DNA from: Nonomuraea angiospora
Lineage (GTDB): Bacteria; Actinomycetota; Actinomycetes; Streptosporangiales; Streptosporangiaceae
Direction: 5' to 3'
Length of the DNA: 64,000 nucleotides
Assembly (NCBI RefSeq): GCF_014873145.1
Contig: NZ_JADBEK010000001.1
Span: 4,464,001-4,528,000 of the forward strand
Shown: positions 11,879 to 19,505 of the stretch, in pieces
Numbering within the stretch: position 1 is the first letter of the stretch
Layout: each line of letters starts with the position of its first letter
Notes under the pieces: model-generated
What the model was told of the DNA's origin: nothing
What the model saw: only the letters and a program-made list of their open reading frames with translations
Databases searched by the model: none
Program-made: the position numbers and the translations under genes

Positions 11879-11884
11879 TAAGAT
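11879..11884 (+). promoter_or_regulatory. Candidate -10 for metallopeptidase 3, leaderless type
   Basis: TAAGAT ends 8 nt before the GTG start at 11893, with no Shine-Dalgarno sequence. This fits a leaderless transcript. No convincing -35 is visible. Confidence 0.45.
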
Positions 11885-11892
11885 CCGCGATC

Positions 11893-12648
11893 GTGCGCAT
11901 ATCCCTCTTAGCGGGCATGGTCGCGGGTTTGCTGCTGTTCTCCGGGCATTTTTCCGGGCCGGCCTGGGCGGCGTCGCGTATCGCGCAGGCCGGCCTCCTG
12001 GGGGACATGGGCGGGGACGTGGTCGCGCAGACCTGCGAGGTCCCGGAGATCCGTCCGGGCAGCGTCGCCTCGCTCAAGGCGTTCTACCGGGCGATGGCCG
12101 CGTGCGCCGACCGCTTCTGGGCCGAACGGTTCGCGCAGGCCCGGCTGCCGTACGCGCCGCCCGAGGTCACGATCACGACGGGGAGCGACTCCGTCTGCGG
12201 GGAGATCACCAGCAACGGCGCGCAGTACTGCCCCGAGCAGCGCACGATCGCCATCCGGATCATGAGGCACGACCTGCGCGACCCCTTCAGGATGAACATC
12301 GCGCACTCCGTCGCCCACGAGTGGGGACATCACGTGCAGCAGCTCATCGGGGTGCTGGACGCGCAGAACGCGCTGTTCTCGCAGGCGTCCGACAGCGCGC
12401 GGGCCCTGCTGAGCCACCGGCTGGAGATGCAGGCCGAGTGCTTCGCCGGCGTCCTGTACAGCGCCACGCTGGAGTCGATCAAGCCGGGGATCGAATGGGA
12501 CGACTGGATCGACGCGGTGCGCAGGGCCGACGAGAGCGAGATCCACGGCAAGCCCCGCAACCTCGCCTTCTGGCAGGAGCGCGGCTACCGCGGCGGGGCC
12601 ACGGGCTTCTGCAACACCTGGACGGCCGCCAGGTCGAAGGTCGGCTGA
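11893..12648 (+). CDS. Secreted neutral zinc metallopeptidase, paralogue 3
   Basis: 251 residues. The signal peptide contains MVAGLLLFSGHFSG and likely ends at AWA-AS. HEWGHHVQQ starts at residue 142 and LEMQAECFAGVL is the distal zinc-ligand block. The third HEXXH intervening residue is Trp where the other paralogues have Tyr. It ends with the shared GFCNTWTAARSKV motif. The GTG start is chosen because it directly precedes the signal peptide and follows a TAAGAT box. It converges with the ROK gene only 8 bp away. Confidence 0.87.
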   Translation: MRISLLAGMVAGLLLFSGHFSGPAWAASRIAQAGLLGDMGGDVVAQTCEVPEIRPGSVASLKAFYRAMAACADRFWAERFAQARLPYAPPEVTITTGSDSVCGEITSNGAQYCPEQRTIAIRIMRHDLRDPFRMNIAHSVAHEWGHHVQQLIGVLDAQNALFSQASDSARALLSHRLEMQAECFAGVLYSATLESIKPGIEWDDWIDAVRRADESEIHGKPRNLAFWQERGYRGGATGFCNTWTAARSKVG

Positions 12649-12655
12649 CGGGGGT

Positions 12656-13861
12656 CTAGGCGGTGGCCCGGGCGAGGACCTCCAGGGGGTCGGCCAGGAC
12701 GTTGGCGAAGGCCAGCTCGGCCGCGCCCACCAGCGGGGCGGCGTCCCCGAGCGAGGCCGTGCGCAGCCTCAGCCGCTCCCGCTGCGGCGCCATCGCGTGC
12801 AGGGCGAGCTGGCTGCGCACCCGCGCGGCGGACCCCAGGTAGATCTCGCGGAGGATGCCCCCGAAGATGACCATTTCGGGGTTGAAGATGTTGACCAGGT
12901 TCGCGACGCCGAGGCCGAGCCAGTCGCCGACCTTCTTGAGCGCGTCCTGCGCCCCGATGTCCCCCCGGTCGGCGGCCTCCACCACGGCGCGCACCGCGTC
13001 GCGCCCGTGCTGCCCGGGGCCGATGCGGCCCGCGGCCTCCAGCAGCGCCCGCTCCCCCACCTCCGCCTCCAGGCACCCGTGGGACCCGCAGCCGCAGGCG
13101 CGCCCGCCGGGGTTGACGACCATGTGGCCGACCTCGCCGCCGTAGCCGTCGTGGCCGCCGAGCAGATGGCCGCCCGCGATGATGCCGCCGCCGATGCCGA
13201 CGTCGCCGTGCAGGTAGATGAGGTCCCTGACGACGGCGCCGACGCCCCGGCTGTGCTCGGCGAGGGCGGCCAGGTTGGCGTCGTTGCCCACGCTGACCGG
13301 CAACCCGAGGCCGAGCCGGCGGCCCAGCTCCTCGCCGAACGGGATCTCCTCGGCCAGCAGGTTGGGCGAGAACCGCACCACGCCGTCGGCCTTGCGCACG
13401 CCGCCGGACACGGCCGCCGCCGCGCCCACGCAGACGGTGTCGTCCCTGGTCTTGCGCCGCATCTGCCTGGCGAAGCCGGCCAGCACCCCGGTCAGCTCGT
13501 CCAGCTCGAACTTCCCGCGCTCGCGGGCCGTCTCACGGCGGTCGAGGATCACCCCGCCCAGCCCCACGCGCGCCACCGCCAGCCGGTCGGGGCCCACGTC
13601 GAACGCGAACACGTAGACCCGGGCCGACTCCGGCCGCACCACGAGCGAGGGCCGCCCCGCGCGGCCGGTCTCGCGGGGCAACTCCTCGCGCACCAGCCCG
13701 GCCGCGGTGAGGTCCGAGGTCAGCGCCATGATCGTGCTGCGGTTGAGCCCCATCCTCGAGGTCAGCTCGGCGCGCGAGATCGGCCCGCCCAGATGGACAT
13801 GGCGAAGCAGCGCGCCGAGATTGTGGCGCCTGATGTCCTCTTGGGAGGGGCCGGCACGCAT
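12656..13861 (-). CDS. ROK-family transcriptional regulator (XylR type)
   Basis: 401 residues. The N-terminal winged helix (residues about 8-70, RRHNLGALLRHVHLGGPISR then LNRSTIMALTSDL) is fused to a ROK sugar-kinase-like domain. GDVGIGGGII is the ROK signature and CGCGSHGCLE the zinc-binding cysteines. It is the last gene of the xylose-type ABC operon and probably its sugar-responsive repressor. The ATG at 13861 has GAAGGA upstream. A GTG at 13900 overlaps the permease stop (GTGA) and would add 13 residues. Its likely targets are the paired boxes at 17.12 and 17.19 kb. Confidence 0.88.
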   Translation of the reverse strand: MRAGPSQEDIRRHNLGALLRHVHLGGPISRAELTSRMGLNRSTIMALTSDLTAAGLVREELPRETGRAGRPSLVVRPESARVYVFAFDVGPDRLAVARVGLGGVILDRRETARERGKFELDELTGVLAGFARQMRRKTRDDTVCVGAAAAVSGGVRKADGVVRFSPNLLAEEIPFGEELGRRLGLGLPVSVGNDANLAALAEHSRGVGAVVRDLIYLHGDVGIGGGIIAGGHLLGGHDGYGGEVGHMVVNPGGRACGCGSHGCLEAEVGERALLEAAGRIGPGQHGRDAVRAVVEAADRGDIGAQDALKKVGDWLGLGVANLVNIFNPEMVIFGGILREIYLGSAARVRSQLALHAMAPQRERLRLRTASLGDAAPLVGAAELAFANVLADPLEVLARATA

Positions 13862-13896
13862 CGTCTGGTTTTCCTTCGGGGGCTGAGAGTCGCTGA

Positions 13897-15159
13897 TCAC
13901 CTTAGACCAGCGGCCGACGCCCGTTTGCGGGCCAGGGCGTCCACGCCCGCGGCGAGCAGCAGGACGGACCCCGTGACCAGGTACTTCACACTGGCCCCAT
14001 ACCCCATCAGACCCATGCCGTTCTCGATGACGGCCACCACGGCGCCGCCGAGCACGGCGTCCAGCACCCTGCCCTTGCCGCCGAACAGGCTCGTGCCGCC
14101 GATGACCGCCGCGCCGACCGCGTACAGCAGGACGGAGCTTCCGCCCGTGTTCGGGTCGACCGAGCTGGCCCTGGACGCGGCCACGATCCCGCCGATCGCG
14201 GCCATCGAGGAGCAGATCACGAACGCGCTGATCTTGATCCGGTCGACCGGGATGCCGGCCCGGCGGGCGGCCTCGGTGTTGCCGCCGACCGCGTAGAGGT
14301 GGCGTCCGAACGCGGTACGGCGCAGCACCAGGGTCCACGCGACCAGCAGCGCCAGGATGATCGGCACCACGATCGGCACGCCGGTGAGCGAGACCAGCGC
14401 CGGGTTGCGGCTGCGCTCCAGGTTGAGCACGTAGACGGCGAGCCCGGCCAGCACCGCCAGCGCGCCCACGCGGGCGGCGATCAGCGACATCGGGTCGGCG
14501 ACCAGCCCGCGCTTGGTGCGCTTCCTGGCCCGCAGGAGCTGGACGGCGGCGAAGACCACCACGCAGGCCGCGTAGAGCGCCCAGCCCAGCCAGGGCGGCA
14601 GGTTCTTGTTGGCGATGGCGACGATCACGTCGTCCCGGATCGAGATGTTCGTGCCCTCCTGGACCAGCACCAGGACCAGGCCCTGGAAGGCCAGGAAGGC
14701 GGCCAGCGTGACCACGAACGACGGGATCCCGACCTTGGCGACGAGCGTGCCGAGCACCACGCCGATGATCACGCCGGTGACGACGGCGGCCAGCGCGCAC
14801 ACGTACCAGGGCAGGCCCAGGCTGGTGAGCGAGACGGCGAGCACCGCCGCGCACACGCCGCTGGCGAAGCCGGCGGACAGGTCGATCTCGCCGAGCAGCA
14901 GCACGAACACCAGGCCCATCGCGATCAGCGTGATCGCGGCGCCCTGGGTGAACAGGTTGGCGAAGTTGATCGAGGTGACGAAGGCGGGGCGGGCGACGGC
15001 GAAGACCGTGCAGAGCACCACGAGTCCCAGCACGGCGGGCAGCGCGCCCATGTCCCCGCCGCGCACGCGCTCGACGTAGGCGAGGAAGCTGTTGCCGATC
15101 GACGGCGACTGCGTCGCGGCGGCGATGGCCTCGCCGGGGAGTTCTTTGACCTTGCTCAT
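13897..15159 (-). CDS. xylH: Sugar ABC transporter permease (XylH/RbsC type)
   Basis: 420 residues with 10 or more membrane helices. LIAMGLVFVLLLGEIDLSAG is the conserved CUT2-family permease block, and RAGIPVDRIKISAFV is the cytoplasmic EAA-like loop that docks the ATPase. It starts with an ATGA overlap on the ATPase gene, so the two are co-translated. The substrate is inferred as D-xylose or a related monosaccharide from the binding protein. The gene symbol is by analogy. Confidence 0.87.
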   Translation of the reverse strand: MSKVKELPGEAIAAATQSPSIGNSFLAYVERVRGGDMGALPAVLGLVVLCTVFAVARPAFVTSINFANLFTQGAAITLIAMGLVFVLLLGEIDLSAGFASGVCAAVLAVSLTSLGLPWYVCALAAVVTGVIIGVVLGTLVAKVGIPSFVVTLAAFLAFQGLVLVLVQEGTNISIRDDVIVAIANKNLPPWLGWALYAACVVVFAAVQLLRARKRTKRGLVADPMSLIAARVGALAVLAGLAVYVLNLERSRNPALVSLTGVPIVVPIILALLVAWTLVLRRTAFGRHLYAVGGNTEAARRAGIPVDRIKISAFVICSSMAAIGGIVAASRASSVDPNTGGSSVLLYAVGAAVIGGTSLFGGKGRVLDAVLGGAVVAVIENGMGLMGYGASVKYLVTGSVLLLAAGVDALARKRASAAGLR

Positions 15160-15920
15160 GGGGTGACCCCGTTCTTGAGGCCGAGTTCCCCGCTGCGGCC
15201 TGAGGTGATCAGTTCGACGACCTGGGCGTGGGTCACGTCGGCGGTCTTGACCTGGGCGGCCATCCTGCCGAGGTAGAGCGCCGCGATCCGGTCGGAGACG
15301 GCGAAGACGTCGTTCATGTTGTGCGAGATGAGCACGACGGCCAGGCCGGTGTCGGCCAGCCTGCGCACCAGCTCCAGCACCTGCGCGGTCTGGGCCACGC
15401 CCAGCGCCGCGGTCGGCTCGTCGAGGATGACGACCTTGCTGTTCCACAGCACGGCCTTGGCGATGGCCACGGTCTGCCGCTGCCCGCCGGACAGGCTGGA
15501 GACCTGCTGCCTGATGGACTTCACCGTGCGTACGGACAGGCCGCTGAGGGTCTTCTCGGCCAGCTCCTCCATGCTGTCCTCGTCGAGCAGGAACCCGTTC
15601 TTGCGCTCCCTGCCGAGGAACATGTTCTGGACGATGTCGAGGTTGTCGCACAGGGCCAGGTCCTGGTACACGATCTCGATCCCGAGCTCGCCCGCGTCGC
15701 GGGGGCTGTGGACGTGCACCTGCCTGCCGTCGAACAGGATGTCGCCGGCGTCGATCGGGTAGATGCCGCCGATGCACTTGACCAGCGTCGACTTGCCCGC
15801 GCCGTTGTCTCCGACCAGGGCCGTCACCTCGCCGGCGTACGCCTCGAACTCGACCTTGTGCAGCACCTTCACCGGGCCGAAGCTCTTGTCGATCCCGCGC
15901 ACTTCAAGGAGGGGGGTCAT
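15156..15920 (-). CDS. xylG: Sugar ABC transporter ATP-binding protein (single-domain XylG type)
   Basis: 254 residues with Walker A GDNGAGKST, signature LSGGQRQ, Walker B VVILDEPTAAL and the switch histidine in VVLISHN. Escherichia coli XylG has two ABC cassettes, but this protein has one. Short forms are common in actinobacterial CUT2-like systems. The ATG at 15920 has AGGGAG upstream; an in-frame start 25 codons earlier would read through the preceding hairpin. It energises xylose-type import together with the overlapping permease. Confidence 0.88.
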   Translation of the reverse strand: MTPLLEVRGIDKSFGPVKVLHKVEFEAYAGEVTALVGDNGAGKSTLVKCIGGIYPIDAGDILFDGRQVHVHSPRDAGELGIEIVYQDLALCDNLDIVQNMFLGRERKNGFLLDEDSMEELAEKTLSGLSVRTVKSIRQQVSSLSGGQRQTVAIAKAVLWNSKVVILDEPTAALGVAQTAQVLELVRRLADTGLAVVLISHNMNDVFAVSDRIAALYLGRMAAQVKTADVTHAQVVELITSGRSGELGLKNGVTP

Positions 15921-15933
15921 GGGGCTCCCTAAG

Positions 15934-15964
15934 AGGGGGCGCGACCGGTCCGGCCGCGCCCCCT
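15934..15964 (-). terminator. Intra-operon hairpin after the sugar-binding protein gene
   Basis: GGGGGCGCG and CGCGCCCCC pair around an 11-nt loop, between the binding-protein stop and the ATPase start. Such hairpins usually stabilise the binding-protein mRNA or attenuate read-through, giving excess binding protein. That role is inferred. Confidence 0.6.
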
Positions 15965-15970
15965 TTGGTC

Positions 15971-17086
15971 CTATTGAATGCCTGCGTCGGTGCACTTCTT
16001 GGCGAAGTCACCCGTGCACAGTTCCTCCTTGGTCACGTAACCGTCGGCCACCACGTCCTTGACGTTGTCGAGGTAGATGGCCTGCGGCTCGAGCAGCTCG
16101 GAGGGGACGTCCTGACCGCTCTCGGGGTCCTTGACGCTGCCGCTCGCCGTGGGCTTCTCGCCCTTGGCCAGCGCCACCGCGAGCTTGGCCCCGGCGTCGG
16201 CCTCCTTCTTGACGGCCTTGTAGACGGTCATGCACTGGTCGCCGGCGAGGATGTTCTGCAGGCCCTGGACGGTGGCGTCCTGGCCGGTGACCGGCACCTT
16301 GCCGTTGAGGTTCTGCTTCTTCAGCACGGTGATGGCGGCGTTGCCGAGGCCGTCGTTGGCGGCCAGCACGCCGGCGATCTTCGGCTGCTGGGTGAGCATC
16401 TGCTCGAAGATCGTGCCTGCCTGGGTGTTGTCCCAGTCGGGCACGGCCTGGTCGGGCCCCTTGACGTACTCGCCGGAGTCGAACTTGGGCTTGAGCACGC
16501 CGTCGTACCCCTGCTTGAACAGGGTGGCGTTGTTGTCCGTCGGCGAGCCGTTCAGGTAGGCCACGATGGGCTTGCTGGCCTTCTTGTCGGTCAGGCACTT
16601 GCTCAGGCCCTCGCCCTGCAGGGTGCCGACCTTGGTGTTGTCGAAGCTGACGTAGTAGGCGGCGCCGCCGCCGAGCGTCAGCCGGTCGTAGTCGATCGTG
16701 GCCACGCCCTGGGACTTGGCCTTTTCGATGACCGCCTTGCCGCTGCCGCTGTCCAGGTTCACGATCATCAGGACGGTGGCGCCGTTGGTGATCATCTGGT
16801 CGGCGATGGTCTGGAAGGCCGTCTTGTCGTTCTGGGCGTTCTGGATGTCGTACTGAACGCCGGCGGCCTTGAACGCCTCTTCGAGGTACTTGCGGTCCGC
16901 CGTCTCCCACCGGGCCGAGGACTTGCTGTCCGGCAGGATGACGCCGATCTTCCCGGCCTTCGCCGCCGCTGGGGCTGAGGCCGACGAGGTCGCCGTCGTG
17001 GTCTGTCCGCCGTCGCCCCCGCAGGCGGTGAGACCGAGGGCGAGCGTGGCTGCCGCGGCGGTCAGGCTGAGGATCCCCTTGCGCAT
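15971..17086 (-). CDS. xylF: D-xylose-type ABC transporter substrate-binding lipoprotein
   Basis: 371 residues. The signal peptide ends in the lipobox LTAC, so it is a lipoprotein on the outer face of the membrane. The periplasmic-binding fold resembles XylF: DSKSSARWETADRKYL, the central DYDRLTLG and YYVSFDNTKVG, and GVLAANDGLGNAA. The ATG at 17086 has AAGGACC upstream and begins directly at the signal peptide. It heads the operon for the ATPase, permease and ROK regulator. Two ROK-type operator boxes lie just upstream. Confidence 0.9.
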   Translation of the reverse strand: MRKGILSLTAAAATLALGLTACGGDGGQTTTATSSASAPAAAKAGKIGVILPDSKSSARWETADRKYLEEAFKAAGVQYDIQNAQNDKTAFQTIADQMITNGATVLMIVNLDSGSGKAVIEKAKSQGVATIDYDRLTLGGGAAYYVSFDNTKVGTLQGEGLSKCLTDKKASKPIVAYLNGSPTDNNATLFKQGYDGVLKPKFDSGEYVKGPDQAVPDWDNTQAGTIFEQMLTQQPKIAGVLAANDGLGNAAITVLKKQNLNGKVPVTGQDATVQGLQNILAGDQCMTVYKAVKKEADAGAKLAVALAKGEKPTASGSVKDPESGQDVPSELLEPQAIYLDNVKDVVADGYVTKEELCTGDFAKKCTDAGIQ

Positions 17087-17123
17087 GGTGCAGGGTCCTT
17101 TCTTCCGGAGGGGCCCGGATGAA

Positions 17124-17139
17124 TGTTGTTTGCGGCAAC
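17124..17139. promoter_or_regulatory. Operator-like box 1 upstream of the xylose ABC operon
   Basis: TGTTGTTTGCGGCAAC contains the dyad GTTG/CAAC. It overlaps a possible -10 (TACGTT, minus strand) of the xylF promoter. A second copy matching at 13 of 16 positions lies exactly 62 bp away. It is probably bound by the ROK regulator encoded at the end of the operon. Confidence 0.5.
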
Positions 17140-17185
17140 GTATTCCGGGATGGCCTGCTTTGGAAGCCCCTTTGGGCCGGGAGTT

Positions 17186-17201
17186 TGTTGTTTCGGGTAA
17201 C
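17186..17201. promoter_or_regulatory. Operator-like box 2 upstream of the xylose ABC operon
   Basis: TGTTGTTTCGGGTAAC repeats box 1 and extends into the dyad TTGTT-N6-AACAA (17189-17203 region). The 62-bp separation is close to six helical turns, so both sites would face the same side of the DNA. Confidence 0.5.
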
Positions 17202-17239
17202 AATCCAGAAACGTCAGCCGAATCTTCCTGTCTTCGGTC

Positions 17240-17974
17240 TCACGTGAGCTGTGCGATCACGTTCTGCGCGAGCAGCGCCACGGCGGAGGCGGCGGCCACC
17301 ACGAGCACGGCCACCCGCACCTTGCCGCCGTCCAGATAGCGCCGCAGCGGCCCCGAGACCAGGAACCCGAGCACCATCGGCACGATCAGCACCGCCCCCG
17401 TCGTCAGCGCCCGGGCCGGGAGCTCGTCCACGACCGCGAGGATGACCAGCGACTGGGCGGCGCTCAGGAAGAAGAACATCGCCAGGGTCGCCCTGATCTG
17501 CGGCCCCTTGGCGTGCTGGTACACCAGGCCCATGGGCGGGCCGCCGATGCCGGTCGCCGTTCCGGTGATGCCGGAGACGAACCCGGCGGAGGCGAGCGTC
17601 ACCCCGTTGCGCGGCACGCTCAGCGCCCTGGCCGTCAGCGCCACCGCGACGAGCACCATGACGGCGACGAAGACACCTCTGGCGTATGGCGAAACATAGA
17701 CAACGATGACCGCGCCGATGACGCCCCCGGGCACCCTCCCCAGCACCGCGAACCCGAGCCCGCGCCAGTCCACCGTCCGCCATTCGGCGGCCAGCGTGAA
17801 CAGCGGGAGCGTCACGTTGACGACCTGGATGGCGCCCGGCATGAGGTGGGGGTCGAGCATGGTGAGCACGGGAGCGGCGACCAGCCCGAGGCCGAACCCC
17901 ACCCCGCCTTGGACGATCGCCCCGACAAAGACCGCCAAACCGCCAACAATTAGCACCAATGCCGCATCAGTCAT
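17240..17974 (-). CDS. TauE/SafE-family sulfite/organosulfonate exporter-like membrane protein
   Basis: 244 residues with about eight membrane helices in two halves. GAIVQGGVGFGLGLVAAP and GFVSGITGTATGIGGPPMGL are the duplicated glycine-rich TauE signatures. Family members export sulfite, sulfonates or similar small anions; the substrate here is unknown. It is a single gene, transcribed in the same direction as the xylose operon but separate from it. Divergent from metallopeptidase 4. Confidence 0.85.
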   Translation of the reverse strand: MTDAALVLIVGGLAVFVGAIVQGGVGFGLGLVAAPVLTMLDPHLMPGAIQVVNVTLPLFTLAAEWRTVDWRGLGFAVLGRVPGGVIGAVIVVYVSPYARGVFVAVMVLVAVALTARALSVPRNGVTLASAGFVSGITGTATGIGGPPMGLVYQHAKGPQIRATLAMFFFLSAAQSLVILAVVDELPARALTTGAVLIVPMVLGFLVSGPLRRYLDGGKVRVAVLVVAAASAVALLAQNVIAQLT

Positions 17975-18040
17975 GGGCGAGAGTCAATCACCTTTACTCT
18001 CCGTGGCCGTCGCCACTGCGGGAGTGGGCCCGCTGATCGT

Positions 18041-18046
18041 TAAGCT
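18041..18046 (+). promoter_or_regulatory. Candidate -10 for metallopeptidase 4, leaderless type
   Basis: TAAGCT ends 7 nt before the GTG at 18054, with no Shine-Dalgarno sequence. Confidence 0.45.
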
Positions 18047-18053
18047 GCCCTCT

Positions 18054-18818
18054 GTGCAGTTCCTCCCGTTCAAGCGCGCTCTCGCCCTCGTCTCGATCCT
18101 CGCGGCCGTCTGCGTGCCCGCCCAGGTGGCCCACGCCGCCCCCGTCACGAACCCGTTCACGAAGAAGGCCGGGAAGCTGCGTGACACCGCCTGCCCCGAG
18201 ACGGCGATCACGTACGGGGGGATTCCGCGGACCCGGCAGTACCTCGCAGCAGTCGTGAAATGTCTGGACAAGTCGTGGGCTGCGTACTTCGGGCGGGCCG
18301 GATGGGCGTTCGGCAAGCCCGTCGTGCGGTACTACGAGGACCCCGAGAGCACCGTGTGCGGCGTGCCCTGGCCCGAGCAGGCGGCGGCCTTCTACTGCAT
18401 GGAGCGCGGGACCCTGGTGTTCCCCCTCACCGGCCGGTGGATCGAGAACAGGACCGATCTCTACCCGTTCAAGGTGGCCGCCCACGAGTACGGGCACCAC
18501 CTGCAGAGCCGGCTCGGCGTCTGGCGGCAGTACAAGGCGAAGATCGGGACCGACCGCCAGGGCGAGCTGAAGCGGCGCTTCGAGCTGCAGGCCGACTGCC
18601 TGTCCGGGGTGTTCCTCGGCAGCGTGTGGGGGTCCCTGCGGCGCGGCGCGGACGACTGGGCGGCGCTGCTCGACGCCACCCGGGCCAGCGGCGACGAGGA
18701 CGGCTACCGCAGCCACGGCAAGGGCGCCACCCGCGTCTACTGGCTCCAGCGCGGCTACCGCGCCGTCTCCCCCTCCGCCTGCGACACCTGGTCCGCGCCC
18801 GCCGCCAAGGTGTCCTGA
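18054..18818 (+). CDS. Secreted neutral zinc metallopeptidase, paralogue 4
   Basis: 254 residues with a signal peptide (ALALVSILAAVCVPAQVAHA, cleavage near AHA-AP). HEYGHHLQS starts at residue 144; ELQADCLSGVF carries the third zinc ligand. DTACPE, VKCLDKSW, STVCG and SACDTW match the cysteine pattern of the three paralogues at 10-12.6 kb. The GTG at 18054 was chosen because it starts the signal peptide directly behind a TAAGCT box. Its last 64 bp overlap the 3' end of the convergent TetR gene. Confidence 0.87.
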   Translation: MQFLPFKRALALVSILAAVCVPAQVAHAAPVTNPFTKKAGKLRDTACPETAITYGGIPRTRQYLAAVVKCLDKSWAAYFGRAGWAFGKPVVRYYEDPESTVCGVPWPEQAAAFYCMERGTLVFPLTGRWIENRTDLYPFKVAAHEYGHHLQSRLGVWRQYKAKIGTDRQGELKRRFELQADCLSGVFLGSVWGSLRRGADDWAALLDATRASGDEDGYRSHGKGATRVYWLQRGYRAVSPSACDTWSAPAAKVS

Positions 18819-19435
18819 GCCTCCAGGCGCAGCCCCATCCCGTCGAGGATCAGCCGCAGGCCGCCCTCGAACGACAGGTCGCCCTGCGGGTCGCCGACCT
18901 CCGCCAGGCCCGCCATCAGCCGCGGATAGGCCGCCTGGAACTCCTCCATGTCCGGCATGCCGCGCTCCTCGTCCGTACGCGTCCGGTCGGCCTGCTCCTC
19001 CAGCACGAAACCGGCCACGTACCCGCTCACCGTGAACAGCCCCCGCGCCGCGTCCCCGGCGCTGAACCCCGCCGCCTCCAGCCCCTCGATCGCCCGCTCC
19101 ACGACGGCGAACAGCTCGGACGACGGCCGCGTGCCCGCCACCAGCCTGGCCCCGTCGCGATAGGAGTTGAGCAGCGCGCGGTCGGCGCGCGCGTAGCCGG
19201 CGATCCACTCCCGCCAGTTGGCCGGCTCGCTCAGCGCGGGGCGGGAGGTGTGCGCGGACATCATCGCCGCCGCCATCGCGTCCAGCAGTTCCTGCTTGTT
19301 CTTGAAGTGCCAGTAGAGGGCCGGGGCCTGCACGCCCAGCTCGCCGGCGAGCCGGCGCAGCGTCAGCCCGTCGAGCCCGGCCTCGTCGAGGAGCCGTAGC
19401 GCGGTCGCGACGATGGTGCCTTTTTCGAGTGCCAC
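18755..19435 (-). CDS. TetR-family repressor of the adjacent efflux ABC transporter
   Basis: 226 residues. The N-terminal helix-turn-helix (LTLRRLAGELGVQAPALYWH) and the TetR_C-like ligand-binding half place it with TetR proper. It is divergent from a DrrAB-like transporter, and a 32-bp perfect palindrome lies between them. It therefore probably represses both itself and the pump and responds to a drug-like ligand. The GTG at 19435 follows TAAGCT by 7 nt, a leaderless arrangement. The C-terminus overlaps metallopeptidase 4 by 64 bp on the other strand. Confidence 0.87.
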   Translation of the reverse strand: MALEKGTIVATALRLLDEAGLDGLTLRRLAGELGVQAPALYWHFKNKQELLDAMAAAMMSAHTSRPALSEPANWREWIAGYARADRALLNSYRDGARLVAGTRPSSELFAVVERAIEGLEAAGFSAGDAARGLFTVSGYVAGFVLEEQADRTRTDEERGMPDMEEFQAAYPRLMAGLAEVGDPQGDLSFEGGLRLILDGMGLRLEAQDTLAAGADQVSQAEGETAR

Positions 19436-19442
19436 GGTTGAC

Positions 19443-19448
19443 AGCTTA
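19443..19448 (-). promoter_or_regulatory. Candidate -10 for the tetR gene, leaderless type
   Basis: TAAGCT on the minus strand ends 7 nt before the GTG start. The expected -35 region falls at the edge of the palindromic operator, consistent with autorepression. Confidence 0.45.
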
Positions 19449-19464
19449 ACAACGTTCAATGCAT

Positions 19465-19496
19465 CCTTAACGCTGTTAGATTTAACAGCGTTAAGG
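19465..19496. promoter_or_regulatory. TetR operator: perfect inverted repeat
   Basis: CCTTAACGCTGTTA and TAACAGCGTTAAGG are exact 14-nt inverted arms around GATT. The right arm runs into the AAGGAGG ribosome-binding site of the pump ATPase, and TAGATT in the centre could be its -10. Bound repressor would block both promoter and leader. Confidence 0.8.
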
Positions 19497-19505
19497 AGGA
19501 TCTTC

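Noticed and set aside
13898..13900. GTG start for the ROK regulator overlapping the permease stop
   Set aside because: It is possible by GTGA coupling, but the ATG at 13861 has a better-placed GAAGGA and gives the usual ROK N-terminus; kept only as an alternative.
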